DNA of 64,000 nucleotides from Tubulanus polymorphus (GCF_964204645.1 NC_134026.1:14782450-14846449); one strand, 5' to 3'. Counted from the stretch's first letter, positions 1 through 12,829 are shown. Program-made: numbers and translations. The notes: generated from the letters alone by a model not told the origin.

Positions 1-224
1 TTAGGATTTTTAACACCATTATCAAAAGTATCAATTAGTTTAGTAATTAAATATGTTTCATTTGATAATATTTGATTAATAACAGTAATATTTTCAATTT
101 TATAATGTCTTGCGGACACTAAATTTGTTACTGAAATATAATTTTTAATGTTAAACTGTGAAAATTATTGATTGGTTTCATTGATTTCGATTTTAAAGTT
201 GGGTTCTTCTTCTTCTTTCTTCAT
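1..224 (-). pseudogene. Polinton right-end gene, partial, with an internal stop
   Basis: Reading leftward from an ATG at 224, the frame begins with a run of Lys and Glu (MKKEEEEPNF), meets a TAA after about 20 codons, and then stays open to the window edge. An ATG at 252 also exists. The 224 start is preferred because TTTAATAAAAA lies upstream of it at the spacing seen before other genes of this Polinton family. The function is not recognised. The sequence after the stop is rich in Ile and Asn and loosely recalls the small OB-like protein at 28733, but that resemblance is weak. Leftward transcription next to the right terminus fits Polinton layout. Confidence 0.45.
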
Positions 225-254
225 TTTTATGACAAATTTTTTATTAAAACTCAT

Positions 255-745
255 TCAAATATAAATATTCAATGTTTTAAATATGAATTATTTCGCTCGT
301 TAATTACTCGTTACTTTTTATATTAAAAATCAAGAATTTAACACATATAAATATAAATATACACTGTTTTAAATATGAATTATTTCCCTCGTTAATTACT
401 CGTTACTTTTATATTGAAAATAAGAATTTAATACATATAAATATAAATATTCGCTGTTTTAAATATGAATTATTTCACTCACACTTTACTCACACTTTTT
501 ATGTTAAAAAATAAGAATTTAACGCACATAAATATAAATATTCACAGTTTTAAATATGAATTATTTCACTCACACTTTACTCACACTTTTTATGTTTAAA
601 AATCAAGAATTTAACACATATAAATATAAATATTCACTGTTTTGAATATGAACTATTTCACTCACACTTTACTAACACTTTTAATGTTTAAAAAACTAAC
701 TCATACAAATATAAAAATTGAAATATGTTTAAAATATATCTATAT
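255..745. repeat. Subterminal tandem repeat, about 90-bp unit, five copies
   Basis: A unit of roughly 88-92 bp starting near AAATATAAATATTC and containing AATATGAATTATTT recurs about five times (starts near 262, 350, 437, 528 and 620) and then decays. Copies differ in whether they carry TCGTTAATTACTCGTTAC or TCACACTTTACTCACAC. One inverted copy of the same unit lies in the internal terminus at 24510-24620, so the array belongs to the Polinton end and is not a host satellite. Confidence 0.75.
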
Positions 746-1060
746 ATCTATCTATAAGAGCTCGTTAATTACTCGTTACTTTTATATTGAATAATCTATC
801 AATTTATATGTTATTCATATATATTTTATTCATGTATATGATTATTTTAAGAGTAATAGGGGTTTAGTTGTTCTAGATTAAAGGTTGAAAGGGCGGGTGA
901 GTAAAAAATGAAAAATATGAAAATAATAAGAATTTCTACGTGAATAAGAAGTGAAACTCATAAAAAATGAAATATAAATTCGAGCGTGCGAGAATTATTT
1001 TTCATTTTTATGAGTTTTCCTAAAACCAATGATATAATTAATAGTCTCATCTCCGCATGC

Positions 1061-1763
1061 CGGTATATGGGAACCTATGTCAAGATCGGTCATGTTCTCA
1101 TAGTAGTATGTTCCCGTATGTTGTTGTATGTCAATAAAATCATATTTTTAAGAGATCTGGGTTTACAACGTAGTTAATCAATAGAACTCTTAGTTGTCTG
1201 CCTAAATATGCTCATTATATTAAGATAAACGTGAGTTCCCATATACCACGGTATATGGGAACCTATATCGAGGTCGGTCATGTTCCCATAGTAGATTGTT
1301 CCCGTAACCCGCGGCGTTTAGCAGAAAATATATAGTGAACTAAATCGATTACAGAGTTGATACCTAGCTAAATCGTCTTCTTCTACAATAATATCCGATC
1401 TAATATGGCGCCATTGGATCAAAAATATGACGGCGTTCCTATAACACTAAGTACCCGCATCCCTGTACTTGTATATGTCAATAAAACCATATTTTTAAGA
1501 GATCTGGGTTAACAACGTAGTAAACCAATAGAACTCTTAGTTGTCTGCCTAAATATACTCATTATATTAAGATAAACGCGAGTTCCCATATACCACGGTA
1601 TATGGGAACCTATATCGAGGTCGGTCATGTTCCCATAGTAGTATGTTCCCGTAACCCGCGGCGTTAAGCAGAAAATATATAGTGAACTAAATCGATTACA
1701 GAGTTGATACCTAGCTAAATCGTCTTCTACAATAATATCCGATTTAATATGGCGCCATTGGAT
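1061..1763. repeat. Direct duplication of a ~288-bp segment, 347 bp apart
   Basis: Segments 1131-1419 and 1478-1763 are nearly identical, and a partial third copy precedes them at 1061-1130. Each full copy contains the palindrome CCCATATACC-A-CGGTATATGGG and ends at GGCGCCATTGGAT. No protein is encoded. It looks like a non-autonomous mobile repeat or a local satellite; the family is not recognised. Confidence 0.7.
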
Positions 1764-1815
1764 ATGTGATAATGTTTGTGTTGGATATAAGGGTAGGGGA
1801 TTTTGTTCGCACACC

Positions 1816-2462
1816 TTGGCTACATCTACGGATAACCTCGACTCTAAAGTATACGTTTCTTCATTATTGAACAGTCCTAATTCTAAAGGTCCTTTGACGT
1901 CGCTTGGAGATTTTGGTATGTCACGAGGGATGGGAAAGAAAAGGCCATCTAGAGTACGATCTGTTCAGTGCACTAGTCCTGTACCTCTTTTAGAGAGAGA
2001 TGACCGAGTGCAGACTCCAGATGAAGGTCATGTCAAAACATGTCATGTGGTTAGTGATAAAAAGAAACAACTTCAACCAAAGCCATCCATGCAAAATTCT
2101 GTTGAGCCATATATCTTGAGTGTTAAAATGGAATATTAAGATCTGTGCTGGGTGTCGAGAAAACTTCTGGAAAAGCAGGTTTTGTTGTTGACCAAAAGTT
2201 TGTTATTGCGCATAAGCAACGGGATTATTACCCTAAATCTACAAAAACTGACTGGAAACATGGGGCATTGCAATTCAAACATTACCATCTGAACAAAGAC
2301 TGCTTCACAAAAGGAGACGGTAGCTTTTCTGATTCAAAGTTAGTTGTCCCAGAAGATATTGGGATTACCAGTGAGCTGTGTGCTGTCTTTTTTGAAAGAT
2401 TTCAATTTATTTTGCCGCCACAAGTGATATTCACAGTTGTAATGATTGGCTACATTATATAG
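1816..2462 (+). pseudogene. Fragment of an unnamed ICAGCR-type Cys/His protein, frameshifted
   Basis: The first frame runs 1816-2139 without an obvious ATG start and ends in a stop. The overlapping frame just downstream begins with a Cys-X2-Cys element (KICAGCRENF) near 2138-2167. The next frame (2145-2462) carries the matching second half, with HKQRDYYPK, then HYHLNKDC (a His-X-His-X4-Cys pattern). From memory, a CAGCR...HYHxxxxC pair marks a family of uncharacterised proteins common in marine invertebrate genomes. I infer one disrupted gene with at least two frameshifts, or unrecognised small introns. Function unknown; possibly a mobile-element passenger. Confidence 0.4.
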
Positions 2463-4270
2463 TGGTCTACATGTATTATCAATTAGGTTGTAATTAATTT
2501 TTGATGATTAAACTAACTATATGGCATGTTTCGACATAAGCTTCATCTCTGTAATTAATGGATCATATATGGATTCAGATATCAAAGACTCAGTAGCAGT
2601 CCCTTTAATGCGGTAATGACAATTTTTATTTTTGTGTTTTGATTAGCTGGTACATGTACCAGGGTTCATACAGATCAGGAAATCTCACTATTCATGGAAC
2701 AGTAAGGGAACAATTTGAATTTTGGTGTCTTGTACTTGCTGGTGATGAGTGGCACAAGGAACCTCTGATAAGAAACAGCTTCCACTGAGGATATCTTACA
2801 ATCTAATCAAAGAATTTGAATTTTTGGTGTCTTGTTCTTGCTAAAGACGAGTGGCACAAGGAACCTCTTCATAAGAAAACGCCCCCACTGAGGATATATT
2901 ATTTCAGTAATTTAACCTGGGAACTTTTGGTCAAGGGTCAGTGAAATATCAGGGAATTTTGGATTCTGTGATCTGTAAGAAACTGATGTACATACCGTAT
3001 GTAGGCCTACCATGTATCGGCATTGTGGTAGCACAGTGGATAACACAGAACAGTGGATGTTTTTGTACCATGGAAAACGGAAGCCCTGAGACGACATCTT
3101 GAGTATGACTTCGAGGAGTTAATGAGATTTGAGCAAAATTTACTATGAATAAATTTGAATTTGAAATTACGCGGCTTTAAGACCTGGATGCTTTGCTGAT
3201 GGTTTTTATTTAAAGAAATTACGTGTAGGTCTATTTACATTTGTAATTATGACAACAGTAAACGACAAATAATATTTTCAAATCGATTCCAATAAATAGG
3301 CGTTCATTCTGCTTTGTCGTTATAACCCGAGCAGATGCCTTGGAAGTGGCCTCCTCACTTGCCGCGCAGAAAAACGGTAGCAGACCTGATAATTTTGGGA
3401 TTCGAACCCAAATATTTTGGCCACGCCATGGTTTGAATTCCCGGTTGAAGGCCAAGGTCATAATCTGTAGGCCGAAACAAACAAATAGAAGGGCCAAGCC
3501 AAGCCAAAGGGCCAGGCCAGGCCATGTTTTGCACTCATCCACGAAAAACCGATTACGAAATATATTTTTGCTTAATCCGTTCAATTCGGTCATAAGTAGC
3601 GAAATTACATGCTACTGAAATTGCGTTTGAGAGTGCTAAAAAGCTTTGAGCGTAGTGTACTAAGCATAGGAATGATTATCGATCGGCCAGACCGTTGACA
3701 TCGGCTCCAAAAATCAACCAGCATGAATCTGACTTGAAGATATCCAAAGCAACGTATGATAAATAAGAACAGCTTCAATGTCAATTGAAATGTAACTCCG
3801 AATTAATTGTAGAAGTCAAGCAAACTAATGCAATCTTGTTGAAAGAAAATTAAAAGTTAATCAGAAGAAAAAAAGGCATCTAGATGATATAAAATACCTT
3901 GAAGAAAGTCTGGAGACGAAATCTGATAGTATCGATAAATTATTGAATAAGTACCAGAATCTACTACTAGCCAATGGACTTTTTGTTAGATTTGAAGCAA
4001 AAAACCTGTTCATAGCCACATACCCTTGTACTGTATGTTCCTAATCCGTAAAAACAGCAAAGCACTTATGTCAAGGGGTAATATCCCACTCTACCAACCG
4101 AAGTAAACCGACATTTCGTGCGATTTCTAGATGTTCCATCTCAATTCATCTACTGGTTTCTTTTTTAGGACGTCGTGGTAGGAATCATGTAAGTCAGTTT
4201 GTTAAGACGTAGATAATTTCTCGGAAGTGACTGAAAGCTTGCCCTTATGAAAATGGTACACGTGTAATTG
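2463..4270. other. No gene recognised
   Basis: Short unrelated ORFs only. Two similar ~70-bp blocks near 2690-2790 and 2810-2900 (ending CCACTGAGGATAT) form a diverged direct repeat. Around 3395-3410 the minus strand reads GGTTCGAATCCC, a tRNA-type B box, which could mark an old SINE; no A box or cloverleaf could be drawn. Confidence 0.5.
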
Positions 4271-4280
4271 TAAATGAAAA

Positions 4281-4545
4281 TACACGTGTATTTCAAGTAC
4301 ACGTGTAAAATTGGCCCAATTTTACACGTGTACTTTATCCCAATTACACGTGTACTTCATCCAAATTACACGTGTACTTCATCCTAATTACACGTGTACT
4401 TCATCCAAATTACACGTGTACTTCATCCTTATTACACGTGTTTTTCATCTTGTATTACACGTGTACTTTATCCTAATTACATGTGTATTTCATCCAATAT
4501 TACACGTGTCTTACACGTGTACTTCATGCTAAATACATGTGTCTT
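4281..4545. repeat. Tandem array of ~19-bp units centred on TACACGTGTA
   Basis: About a dozen units of the form ACACGTGTACTTCATCCNA follow one another with a period near 18-19 bp. The core TACACGTGTA is a perfect palindrome containing the E-box CACGTG. Decayed units (ACATGTGT) mark the right end. The short ORFs rich in Tyr-Thr-Cys that cross it are by-products of the repeat. Confidence 0.9.
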
Positions 4546-7500
4546 CAATTGCCATTTTTTGTTGAATTCAAATCAAACCACCATGTGAGGACCATCTCCT
4601 TAATCCATGTGCTGTTTAGAATGAACGTACTCAAGAGATTCACATTTTCCATACTAACTGATTTATTCATCTTCATAAATTTTATAAATCTTTGAGTAAT
4701 GGCATGTCCTATGGCCTCTTTCGTACCCTTCTCCTTTCGACATTGTTCTGAAATGATAACCATTTGAAAAAAATTAAGCAAAAGTATAAAATGATTTCTT
4801 TACCCGGATAAATAATTCAACTTCAGCTGCTTGGGATGATGATTGAATTCTGTAGCTTTTTCTAAAAGTCTTCTGCATAAAACAGTTACCAGTTTTTGCA
4901 CTCTTCAATGACTTGATTTTAAGCCATATGGTGAAATGCTTGACAATCTGGAAATTTCAATGTTCAACGTCACCATGAAAAACAAGGGGTCTAGGGGTTT
5001 CGAATGCTAACCAATCAACATAATAAAATAGAAACAGGACATTGAAACTCACCACTATCATAGAACATGTCACAAGCTACAATTTTATAATTGATCGATG
5101 TTATAAAGTATTCATAGGTACCAAAATAAATTAGACAAATTGTATATAATTCAATATTCAACTCCCCCTGGTGGTGAGAACAAAAACCTGGGTAACCCCA
5201 ATTCCACATGAGATGAATACTACAACAGTGGTAACAATTATCAAATATCAAGACTATAAGTCAAAACCTGTCGATATTTTCCTTCAAGAACCTTTTTCTA
5301 TCTACGAATAAGAACTGATGACACTAAGATGGCTGCCAAATGTGTCACGCTTGACTGATCGAAAAATCTGTCTCCTATGTTTTAGATTGTTAAGAATGTA
5401 CACCCATTACAAATTTCAAAGAAAAATTGCAAACCATTAAGCAGCTACAAGGCAAAAATGACCTTTTTGGGTACAAAAAAGGTCACATGATGTCCATCTT
5501 GTGTCAAAATTGAAGCATCTTCAAAATTTTCCAAAAATTGCATAAGTGATGATTTTGGGGAACGAAAATGGCCAATGCAGTTGGCCATCTTGATTCGGAC
5601 CAGTTTTGGGCTGGAGACATGGCTAGGATAGATACATGTATAACTTAAATATCAAGAGTATTAAAACTTCCCAAAATACTGGATTCCAGCAACAGACGAA
5701 CGAAGGGTGAATGCAATAGCCCGCTTGGACTAAAGTCTCAAATGGACTAAAGCTGGGGACACATTAGGCAATTTCGTCGAGCAACGAAATCGTCGGTAAA
5801 ATCACCTAATTTGTCAGGGTCTGCGCCGACTGAATCGCCCGAATCCAACACGTCCTTCGACTGAATCACCCAACGCATCATGACACGGTGATTGTTCGCC
5901 TCGAGCGCCATATTAAACGTTAAACCCTCCCCTTTTCTGACCAAGTGCCCTTTTGAATCACAGGTGAAAAATTACACCCTATGATCGAAGTGCACAAACC
6001 CCATACTACCTGTTCACACCGTGAGACCTGTATTGACTAGTGCCCTTTTCATAAGAGCTGAACCCTCGTTCTTCCTGCTTGGATCCGCCCCTGTAAATCA
6101 ACAACAAATGAACGCTAGCCATTATATATTGAATTCATGTACTTACGTATTATTTAGCTGACCCGGTTTGGGTCCAACTTTTTTCCTCATGGAAGACTTT
6201 CATTGCGTCGCATCCAGTCCAATGCCTTGACAATTAGTTCTTCTTTTAAATGAGTGGACGACAGCATGCATGCACCCAACAGTATTAGGTTTTCCGACTA
6301 ATCAGCGTATGGCAGCAGCTGTTGTATCATCCAATAGTGAGTAGGCATCCTAAAATGAGAAGAATTTACAATGCTCACGCTGTAATCTATACTAAAACCA
6401 TTTCGACGCTCATCTAATCTATTATGTAAATACCTGATTTTCATCACACTGACATTGTTGAGAAATCAGTGGAGAATTGAAGGCTCTCTCGCGCTAACAT
6501 CGTTTTCCAACAATCCCCTGGTGGACACATTTTTAAGCTAAAAAATGGGAATTCCAATTTTATAGTTTCGGTCTGGATCAATTCTTATTGGTGTAGACCC
6601 TATAAAGTTTGAAAAAAATGGTCAAGAATTGATTGCACTAACGTCGTTTTTGCCGACAATCGAAACTCCGACAGCGACCTAATTTTATGTCCAGCATACA
6701 AATTTAATGGCGATGATGGGCGCACAACAAAATCAAAATGATCCTGCGGTTTTTAGATTGGATGAATAAACACCAAAGAAACTCCATTTTTATCCCTCAC
6801 AATTGGAATGATCACTCACAATTTTTTTCACTGGACATTCAATCATTTAAGGCCTACTTTATAATAACTATAACTAATTCAAATTCAATTCAATACTAAA
6901 AATAAAGATTCTAGGCCTACAATATTTACTTAGTCATGTTAGTTTTCATTCCAATAAGCATATTCTTTTAGTGACCTTGTGGTGGCCTGAAGTCCAACAC
7001 AATAAACGTTTACTTTACTACATGTACATAACAATTGATCCACAGCTAGATTTTCGTAGTATTTGAAAATGTTTCGTAGTATTTAGAAATGTTCTTAATG
7101 TTGTTTCCGTATGCGTGGGGGTTACGTTAAAGCCGTCAGACAAGAACGTACTAGTAGTAAGAATTACGAAAGTTCTTGTTTGATGCTTTCATCTACCAAC
7201 GCAAACCATAAATCAGTCTATAAACAACAATTCTTTCTCGGTTCTTCTGCTGTGAGATCTGGCAAACATTCAGAAAATCTTTATATAAAACTTTTAAATA
7301 GTTGGAACCATATTTGGTTGGGTCAGAACAATGGAGTGTATTTATAATGAGGCTCGTGAAGGGATCACGCTGATATTTGATGATATTCCCGGCTACTTTC
7401 CGTAAAAGGAAAAACCGGAAGTTTAGGAAGATGTGGTTGTTTTGCTTATCCTGTGTTAAAATAGAATTAGTTAAATTGTTGATAAAATAATTAGTATAAG

Positions 7501-7849
7501 TATTTCAAATATTTTAAGAATTGATAATTAATCACAATGTATTCCGAATCGTAGTTAATTATAATAATTAAAAAAGAAACAATGAATTTGTACTGTAATT
7601 AGAAAAGGAAACAAAGTTTTGAAAAGATATTTAATTTGAGTAATCTAGATGTTGTTTTAGATGTTGTTTAAGAACAAATTGTTAATAATCGCTAATGTTT
7701 TAGAAAAATTAATTTGTGTTAAATGTTAAAACTAGCTGTCTGAAGTTTCTGTTGTCTGTATGCGCTCGTTGGTAATTCACAGACAATAGCTGCTCTCTCA
7801 ACAACGACTAGCAAGGAGTGAGTAAATCAAAACGCGTCATGACAGGAGG
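4546..7849. other. No gene recognised
   Basis: ORFs here are short (65-78 codons), lack known motifs and show no splice context. Nothing that can be supported as a gene, RNA or transposon was found. Confidence 0.5.
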
Positions 7850-7864
7850 GTTGGAAGAAAAGAG

Positions 7865-8304
7865 AGGGAGGAGGGAGAGGGAGAGGGAGAGGGAGAGGGA
7901 GAGGGAGAGGGAGAGGGAGAGGGAGAGGGAGAGGGAGAGGGAGAGGGAGAGGGAGAGGGAGAGGGAGAGGGAGAGGGAGAGGGAGAGGGAGAGGGAGAGG
8001 GAGAGGGAGAGGGAGAGGGAGAGGGAGAGGGAGAGGGAGAGGGAGAGGGAGAGGGAGAGGGAGAGGGAGAGGGAGAGGGAGAGGGAGAGGGAGAGGGAGA
8101 GGGAGAGGGAGAGGGAGAGGGAGAGGGAGAGGGAGAGGGAGAGGGAGAGGGAGAGGGAGAGGGAGAGGGAGAGGGAGAGGGAGAGGGAGAGGGAGAGGGA
8201 GAGGGAGAGGGAGAGGGAGAGGGAGAGGGAGAGGGAGAGGGAGAGGGAGAGGGAGAGGGAGAGGGAGAGGGAGAGGGAGAGGGAGAGGGAGAGGGAGAGG
8301 GAGG
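7865..8304. repeat. (GGGAGA)n hexanucleotide satellite, about 73 units
   Basis: An almost perfect run of GGGAGA covers roughly 440 bp. The plus strand is pure purine, and regularly spaced GGG triplets make it a candidate for G-quadruplex or triplex DNA. The long ORFs across it on both strands (Arg-Glu, Ser-Leu and Ser-Pro repeats) are translations of the repeat and are not genes. Confidence 0.97.
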
Positions 8305-10730
8305 AGAGAATCTGTACCCTAGTAAGACGAGTGTCGACAGCAGGATAGGGGAAGCTTCGGAACGATAGGGATTCATATACAATAGGGATTAGGAAAATCA
8401 TTCTTTGTTCAAAGTAAATAAAATATATTATCTTCAAGATTATCATCCGGTATTTCAATTTATTCATTCGGATTTGTGCACGGATACGTTCTCTCGCCAG
8501 GGCCTTACTCAAGTACTTTATAGATAACGATTAAAGAGAGGATTGTGACCGGTGTATCACAATAATCATACCTGAACAATCCACAACGCGTCCTTTAAAC
8601 GCGGGATAATAAATGGCCTTCGACTTTTTCTGTTCCACTTCCATTCGAATCCACTCTAATGAATCTAATCATTCAATGATCCACTATGTGTTTCACCTCA
8701 AACAAAGAAGCGGTGTCACTTTAGGTCCAGTTGTCAATGATCCCCTAATATACATTGTCATCCATTAATGCGTTTTGCAATCATTATGAGAATATAATAC
8801 TGAATAGATCGTGAAAGCCTGTGAAAACGGCGTGAAAACGTGTTGCTTAACAATGGCAATATGGCTGCCACCGCGCAGGGGTGCTTGGGAGTTTAATTGA
8901 AATAGATTATTTAATTATTAATAAGTTTTACATCTGCATTTTAGTTCTTTTAGAATTTAAGAATAATCGTGATTAGTGATATTTAATTAGTAAAAAAATT
9001 ACTTATACGAAGTTATTATGAAGCTAAGGCAAAATCAATTAAGTAAGTTGAAAATAACGATTCAGTGAAGAAATGACGATCATTTTAATATACGCTGTAT
9101 TATAAAAATAGACAAAAAGGTGCATGAATAAGGCCTGTTACTATTTAATTCAACATTTAGATGAGATTATTTTGTCTAGGTTGTTTTTCTGTTCATTGAA
9201 AACCATTTAATCGGAGCTCGTCAGTTCATCAGTGAGGTTTTCATTTTAGTAGTGTTCCAAAATGGAATACAAATAACATAAAGGGTGCGATTCAAGAATA
9301 GGGGACTATAGCAATATATATGTAGTGATAGTAATCAATTAAGTAATAATATTAGTAATTGATAATGATGATATATATTGATAGTAATGTATATAGTAAT
9401 TAATGATGATTAGGGAACTAAACGATAGCGTATCTACGCGCCAACTCTTGGAACATACTCTATAAAGATCCGGGTGTCAAGTTTCAAATTTCTCTAAAAC
9501 AGACAATTTATATTCGGATAACAATTCAAATGACATCGCTCAAAAGTATTAGTAGCTATATTCAAAAACCGCACTATAGGTTGTAGAAGTATAAGAAGTT
9601 TATAGGATAAATAATAGTCCACGGACATCAATCACTGTTTACAAGTCACTCATAATTAGTGACCGATCGGCCACCTGCGCCTCTTGACTAATTTATAATT
9701 ATCCCACTCAATTCTATACAAAATCGCAGTTACGACGCCTTCAAACTCATCAGTTTTTGTCAAAGAACACGGCCCAATATTCCCGATTCAAAAAGAGTTT
9801 TATATCACGTATATATTTCAACCTTCGGATTAAAGAAGAGATCATAGTGTTTTTGAACCACTCAAACTACGCAAACTTAAACCGATTTACTGAATACCCG
9901 CGCTCCGGTCTGAATATATTTGACACATGTTCAAGATCGGTTCCCTTATACATAGCTTTACTCGATCCTAATAACTCTAAATAAGCGTAGTTCATCTAAT
10001 AGAATTATATTTAAGAACTTAGAATTAAAACAGACGTATTAGTAAGACTTTTCTATCAAAACTCGTCACCCGTAATTAGGGCTAATTAACCACCCGCGCT
10101 CACTCAGTAATTTAGATCTTACGGGTTATAACTTCCTACTAAATCGCCGACGCCGCGCTGTCTAATTCATCCAATTTTCGGTAGAATACCGCGTAGATAT
10201 TTCAAAATCCGCTCTTAAAAGCTTTAGAATACGGAGAAAACTTGATTAACTAAGAACCGGATTTCACCATTTACGACTATTTAGTAAACACGCGTATATC
10301 GGAATACGCCTCGGCCGCGCACCGCTAATTAACGCATCTAAACTAATTAGGAATTAGGCAATTTTGAAACTGAACTCGGACATATTTCGAACATTCCGGT
10401 TCACGTATATTAATAATACATATTCTAGATTTCACTTTATAGAAAACACTTTGAGTATTTATTAAGTTATATCGAAATAAACTTTTCAACTCTATATTAG
10501 ACACGCCGTTCTTTAGATCTTTAGAACTATACATCAAAGCAAACTATTCAACAGCTAGATCAAGGGCCATAATTAGTGCTGTTTTCTAGTCACTCTGGAT
10601 CAAAGGCATAATTAGTCAGACCCCTAGTTTGTCTATTAGCTTGATCACAGAAGTACAATTAGTCTAGATCACAAGGTCTCTGTGGTCACTTAACTTCTAA
10701 CTCAAATACTGTTCACTTGTTGCGCGCTGC
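8305..10730. other. No gene recognised; possible 5' region of the element that follows
   Basis: No ORF with recognisable motifs. Between 9600 and 10700 several similar stretches combine AATTAG with short GC-rich words (for example GTAATTAGGGCTAATTA), suggesting decayed repetitive DNA upstream of the LINE-like ORF1 at 11.7 kb. Confidence 0.4.
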
Positions 10731-10733
10731 GTG

Positions 10734-10770
10734 TATAAAAACCCGTGTCTAATCCTAGTTCAGCAGTTAT
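10734..10770 (+). promoter_or_regulatory. Putative TATA/initiator promoter
   Basis: TATAAAA at 10734-10740 is followed 26 nt later by TTCAGCAGTT, an initiator-like sequence. The spacing matches a eukaryotic RNA polymerase II core promoter. It lies about 1 kb upstream of the ORF1 at 11715 and could drive that element. This is inference from motif spacing only. Confidence 0.4.
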
Positions 10771-11714
10771 TTTCGGTTACTTTCGTGGTGTCCTGTGTGG
10801 GAGAACGCACTTGGCACGCAGCAAAGTTCGGGTAAAAACCTCAACTTGGTTGTAAAAATTGTTTAAACTGCGTGTAAGTGCCGTAGATTAGGTATTTTTA
10901 CTGTTGCTCTACGTAATTTGATGAAAGGTGATTTCTCCTTATCCTAAGATCGAAGATCGTATCAACAGGTTTCGCGACAAGAACATTCCCTGGGTCTAGT
11001 TAGGCAGTTTCGTAAGTCCTTCCTTAGATCCAGTTCATCTTCATTTCATATCATTTTCATCCCATCACGAAACATTTCCAAAAACTAAACACCCAGTCTT
11101 AGGTCAGAGAGATCAGAGTTGCACGTCCTGAGGAGCTAACTGAGTCCTCCCAGGGCATACTTTGACGGCCACACAATAGAGGCTTGCTCTCTTTTAAAAT
11201 AGGTTTAGGTTAGGTTTAGGACTAAAACCACACATATCATACCATATATTACACACATTATTATACATATTATTATCCGTATATACTGCAAGTTATCGTC
11301 GTAACAGTATACAGTATACAGTATACGTTAGAGAATTAGTTCGGAATACAAATAGTCTTTCATCTAGATTACGTGCGTTGCGGAAATTCGAGTACGCACA
11401 CACGTATACATTATCCATACGTATTTCGTCGATTCAAAATTCGTCACGCTCCGTTGCATTTTCTTTTGTTCGTAGCCATAGTTACAACAAAGCACACTGG
11501 TCTTGACTCGCCACGCTCTATTGCGTTACTATTAGCTACTTTCTATTGAACTGACACGACACCGAGATTCGTCCTAATCCGGCAAGCTCTGCCAAATTCG
11601 TCATCGGTTACTCTGAAAAGATTGAAACCGTACAATCTGTAGTTCTATATAAACACGAACATACATTTATATTTATATATACCCGTTAAATGATCTACCC
11701 TTTTCAATCGGCGT

Positions 11715-12829
11715 TTGAATATGTCTGTTTTACGATCACCTCCAGCCAGACGTGATCCGGAACCATCGACCTCGTCGCCGGTGGTCCTTGAAAAATCCAG
11801 TAAGCGAATATCTCCTAGTGAACATTTTGTTGAATTCGTTCGGGAAAAACTCTCTAGAACACCTACAAAAAGACAAGATGCATTAGCGTCTCCGGTTCTA
11901 AGAGAACCATCCACTACATACGCCGAGGTCGTTGCAGTAACCCCGGCAGTGAACACAAACATAGAAAATCCAATCTTACCAGTAAAAGTTAACGCAGAAC
12001 CGACTTCGAAAAAAGGCCAGCGTGCGAGTCACCGTCGGACGACGGACAGAGACGAAGTAAGGTTCGGTCGACGGATGACGGTATTTGTCGCCCGATTATT
12101 GTAACCAGAGTAGCTAAATATATGAGCGAACCAGTATTCATCAGAACCTTAGTCAAAGAAATTCCAAACGTTAAAATCAAGTCTATCAAACGTCTCATGT
12201 CCGGCGATTACCGAGTTAATCCGGAAACGTACCGCGATATGAAACTGATCCTAAATTCTCAAAATACCACTTTCGAAAAATATGATATATCTTTTTATAA
12301 GCTCGAAAAACAAATAGATTACATCGTCGTTATCAACAATGTCGCTGAGTACAGCGAAAGAGACATAGATATCGCTCTTAAAGACCACTCAATCACTCCA
12401 AAATACACGACAAAAATGAAATCGGCAGCAACGAACAGAACAACAGATAAGATTAAAGTCGCTCTATCAGAAAAAACAGACTACGATTTTCTGTTAAGCA
12501 ATGGACTCGAGATTTTCGCCGGTGTGAGGAAGAAATGCGTAGCTTATAGACGCAGCCCAACACTACTCCAATGTAGGAAATGCCAGATGTTTGGGCATAA
12601 TCAATATAACTGCACAGAAGACAAAGCAATTTGCGCGAAGTGCGCCCACTTTCACCAAACTTATGAGTGTAAAATAAAAGAAAATTACGTTTGTTCGAAC
12701 TGCGGTGGAGAACACCGCAGTTTCGACAAAGCCTGCACATTTGTGCAGGAAGAAATTAAAAAGAAACAACGAGAGAGATCTAGGTCGAGGTCGAGGTCGA
12801 AATCCAACTCCAGACCGGGGTGTCACTAA
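11715..12829 (+). pseudogene. Non-LTR retrotransposon ORF1 (jockey-like, CCHC zinc knuckles), frameshifted and truncated
   Basis: This is a nucleic-acid-binding ORF1 (Gag-like) of a LINE. The N-terminal part (11715 to about 12000) is Ser/Pro/Arg rich. A run of six A at 12009-12014 is the likely one-base frameshift; the downstream frame is open through it and on to 12829. The C-terminal half carries three zinc knuckles, CRKCQMFGHNQYNC, CAKCAHFHQTYEC and CSNCGGEHRSFDKAC, typical of I/jockey-type ORF1, then an Arg-Ser tail. The last codons lie in the foldback element starting at 12817, so the ORF end is artificial. No matching ORF2 with endonuclease and reverse transcriptase follows: the reverse transcriptase downstream belongs to a Penelope-like element. 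Confidence 0.7.

Larger units (their letters stand above)
1..1019. mobile_element. Right end of a second Polinton/Maverick element (rest lies left of the window)
   Basis: Three things seen here match the Polinton at 17-40 kb: a leftward gene with the same upstream motif, tandem subterminal repeats, and a terminal sequence (about 840-1019) that is the reverse complement of the internal terminus at 24292-24500. The end forms an imperfect palindrome with arms near 952-981 and 992-1019. The other end and the target-site duplication are outside the window, so the boundary at about 1019 is inferred from where the palindrome stops. Confidence 0.7.

Noticed and set aside
3340-3618. Paired ORFs of 92 and 120 codons on opposite strands
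   Set aside because: No motif, no splice sites; the region contains a tRNA-like B box and is probably an old repeat.
7808-8512. Long ORFs of 176-234 codons on both strands
   Set aside because: They are translations of the GGGAGA satellite (Arg-Glu, Ser-Leu, Ser-Pro repeats) with no unique core.
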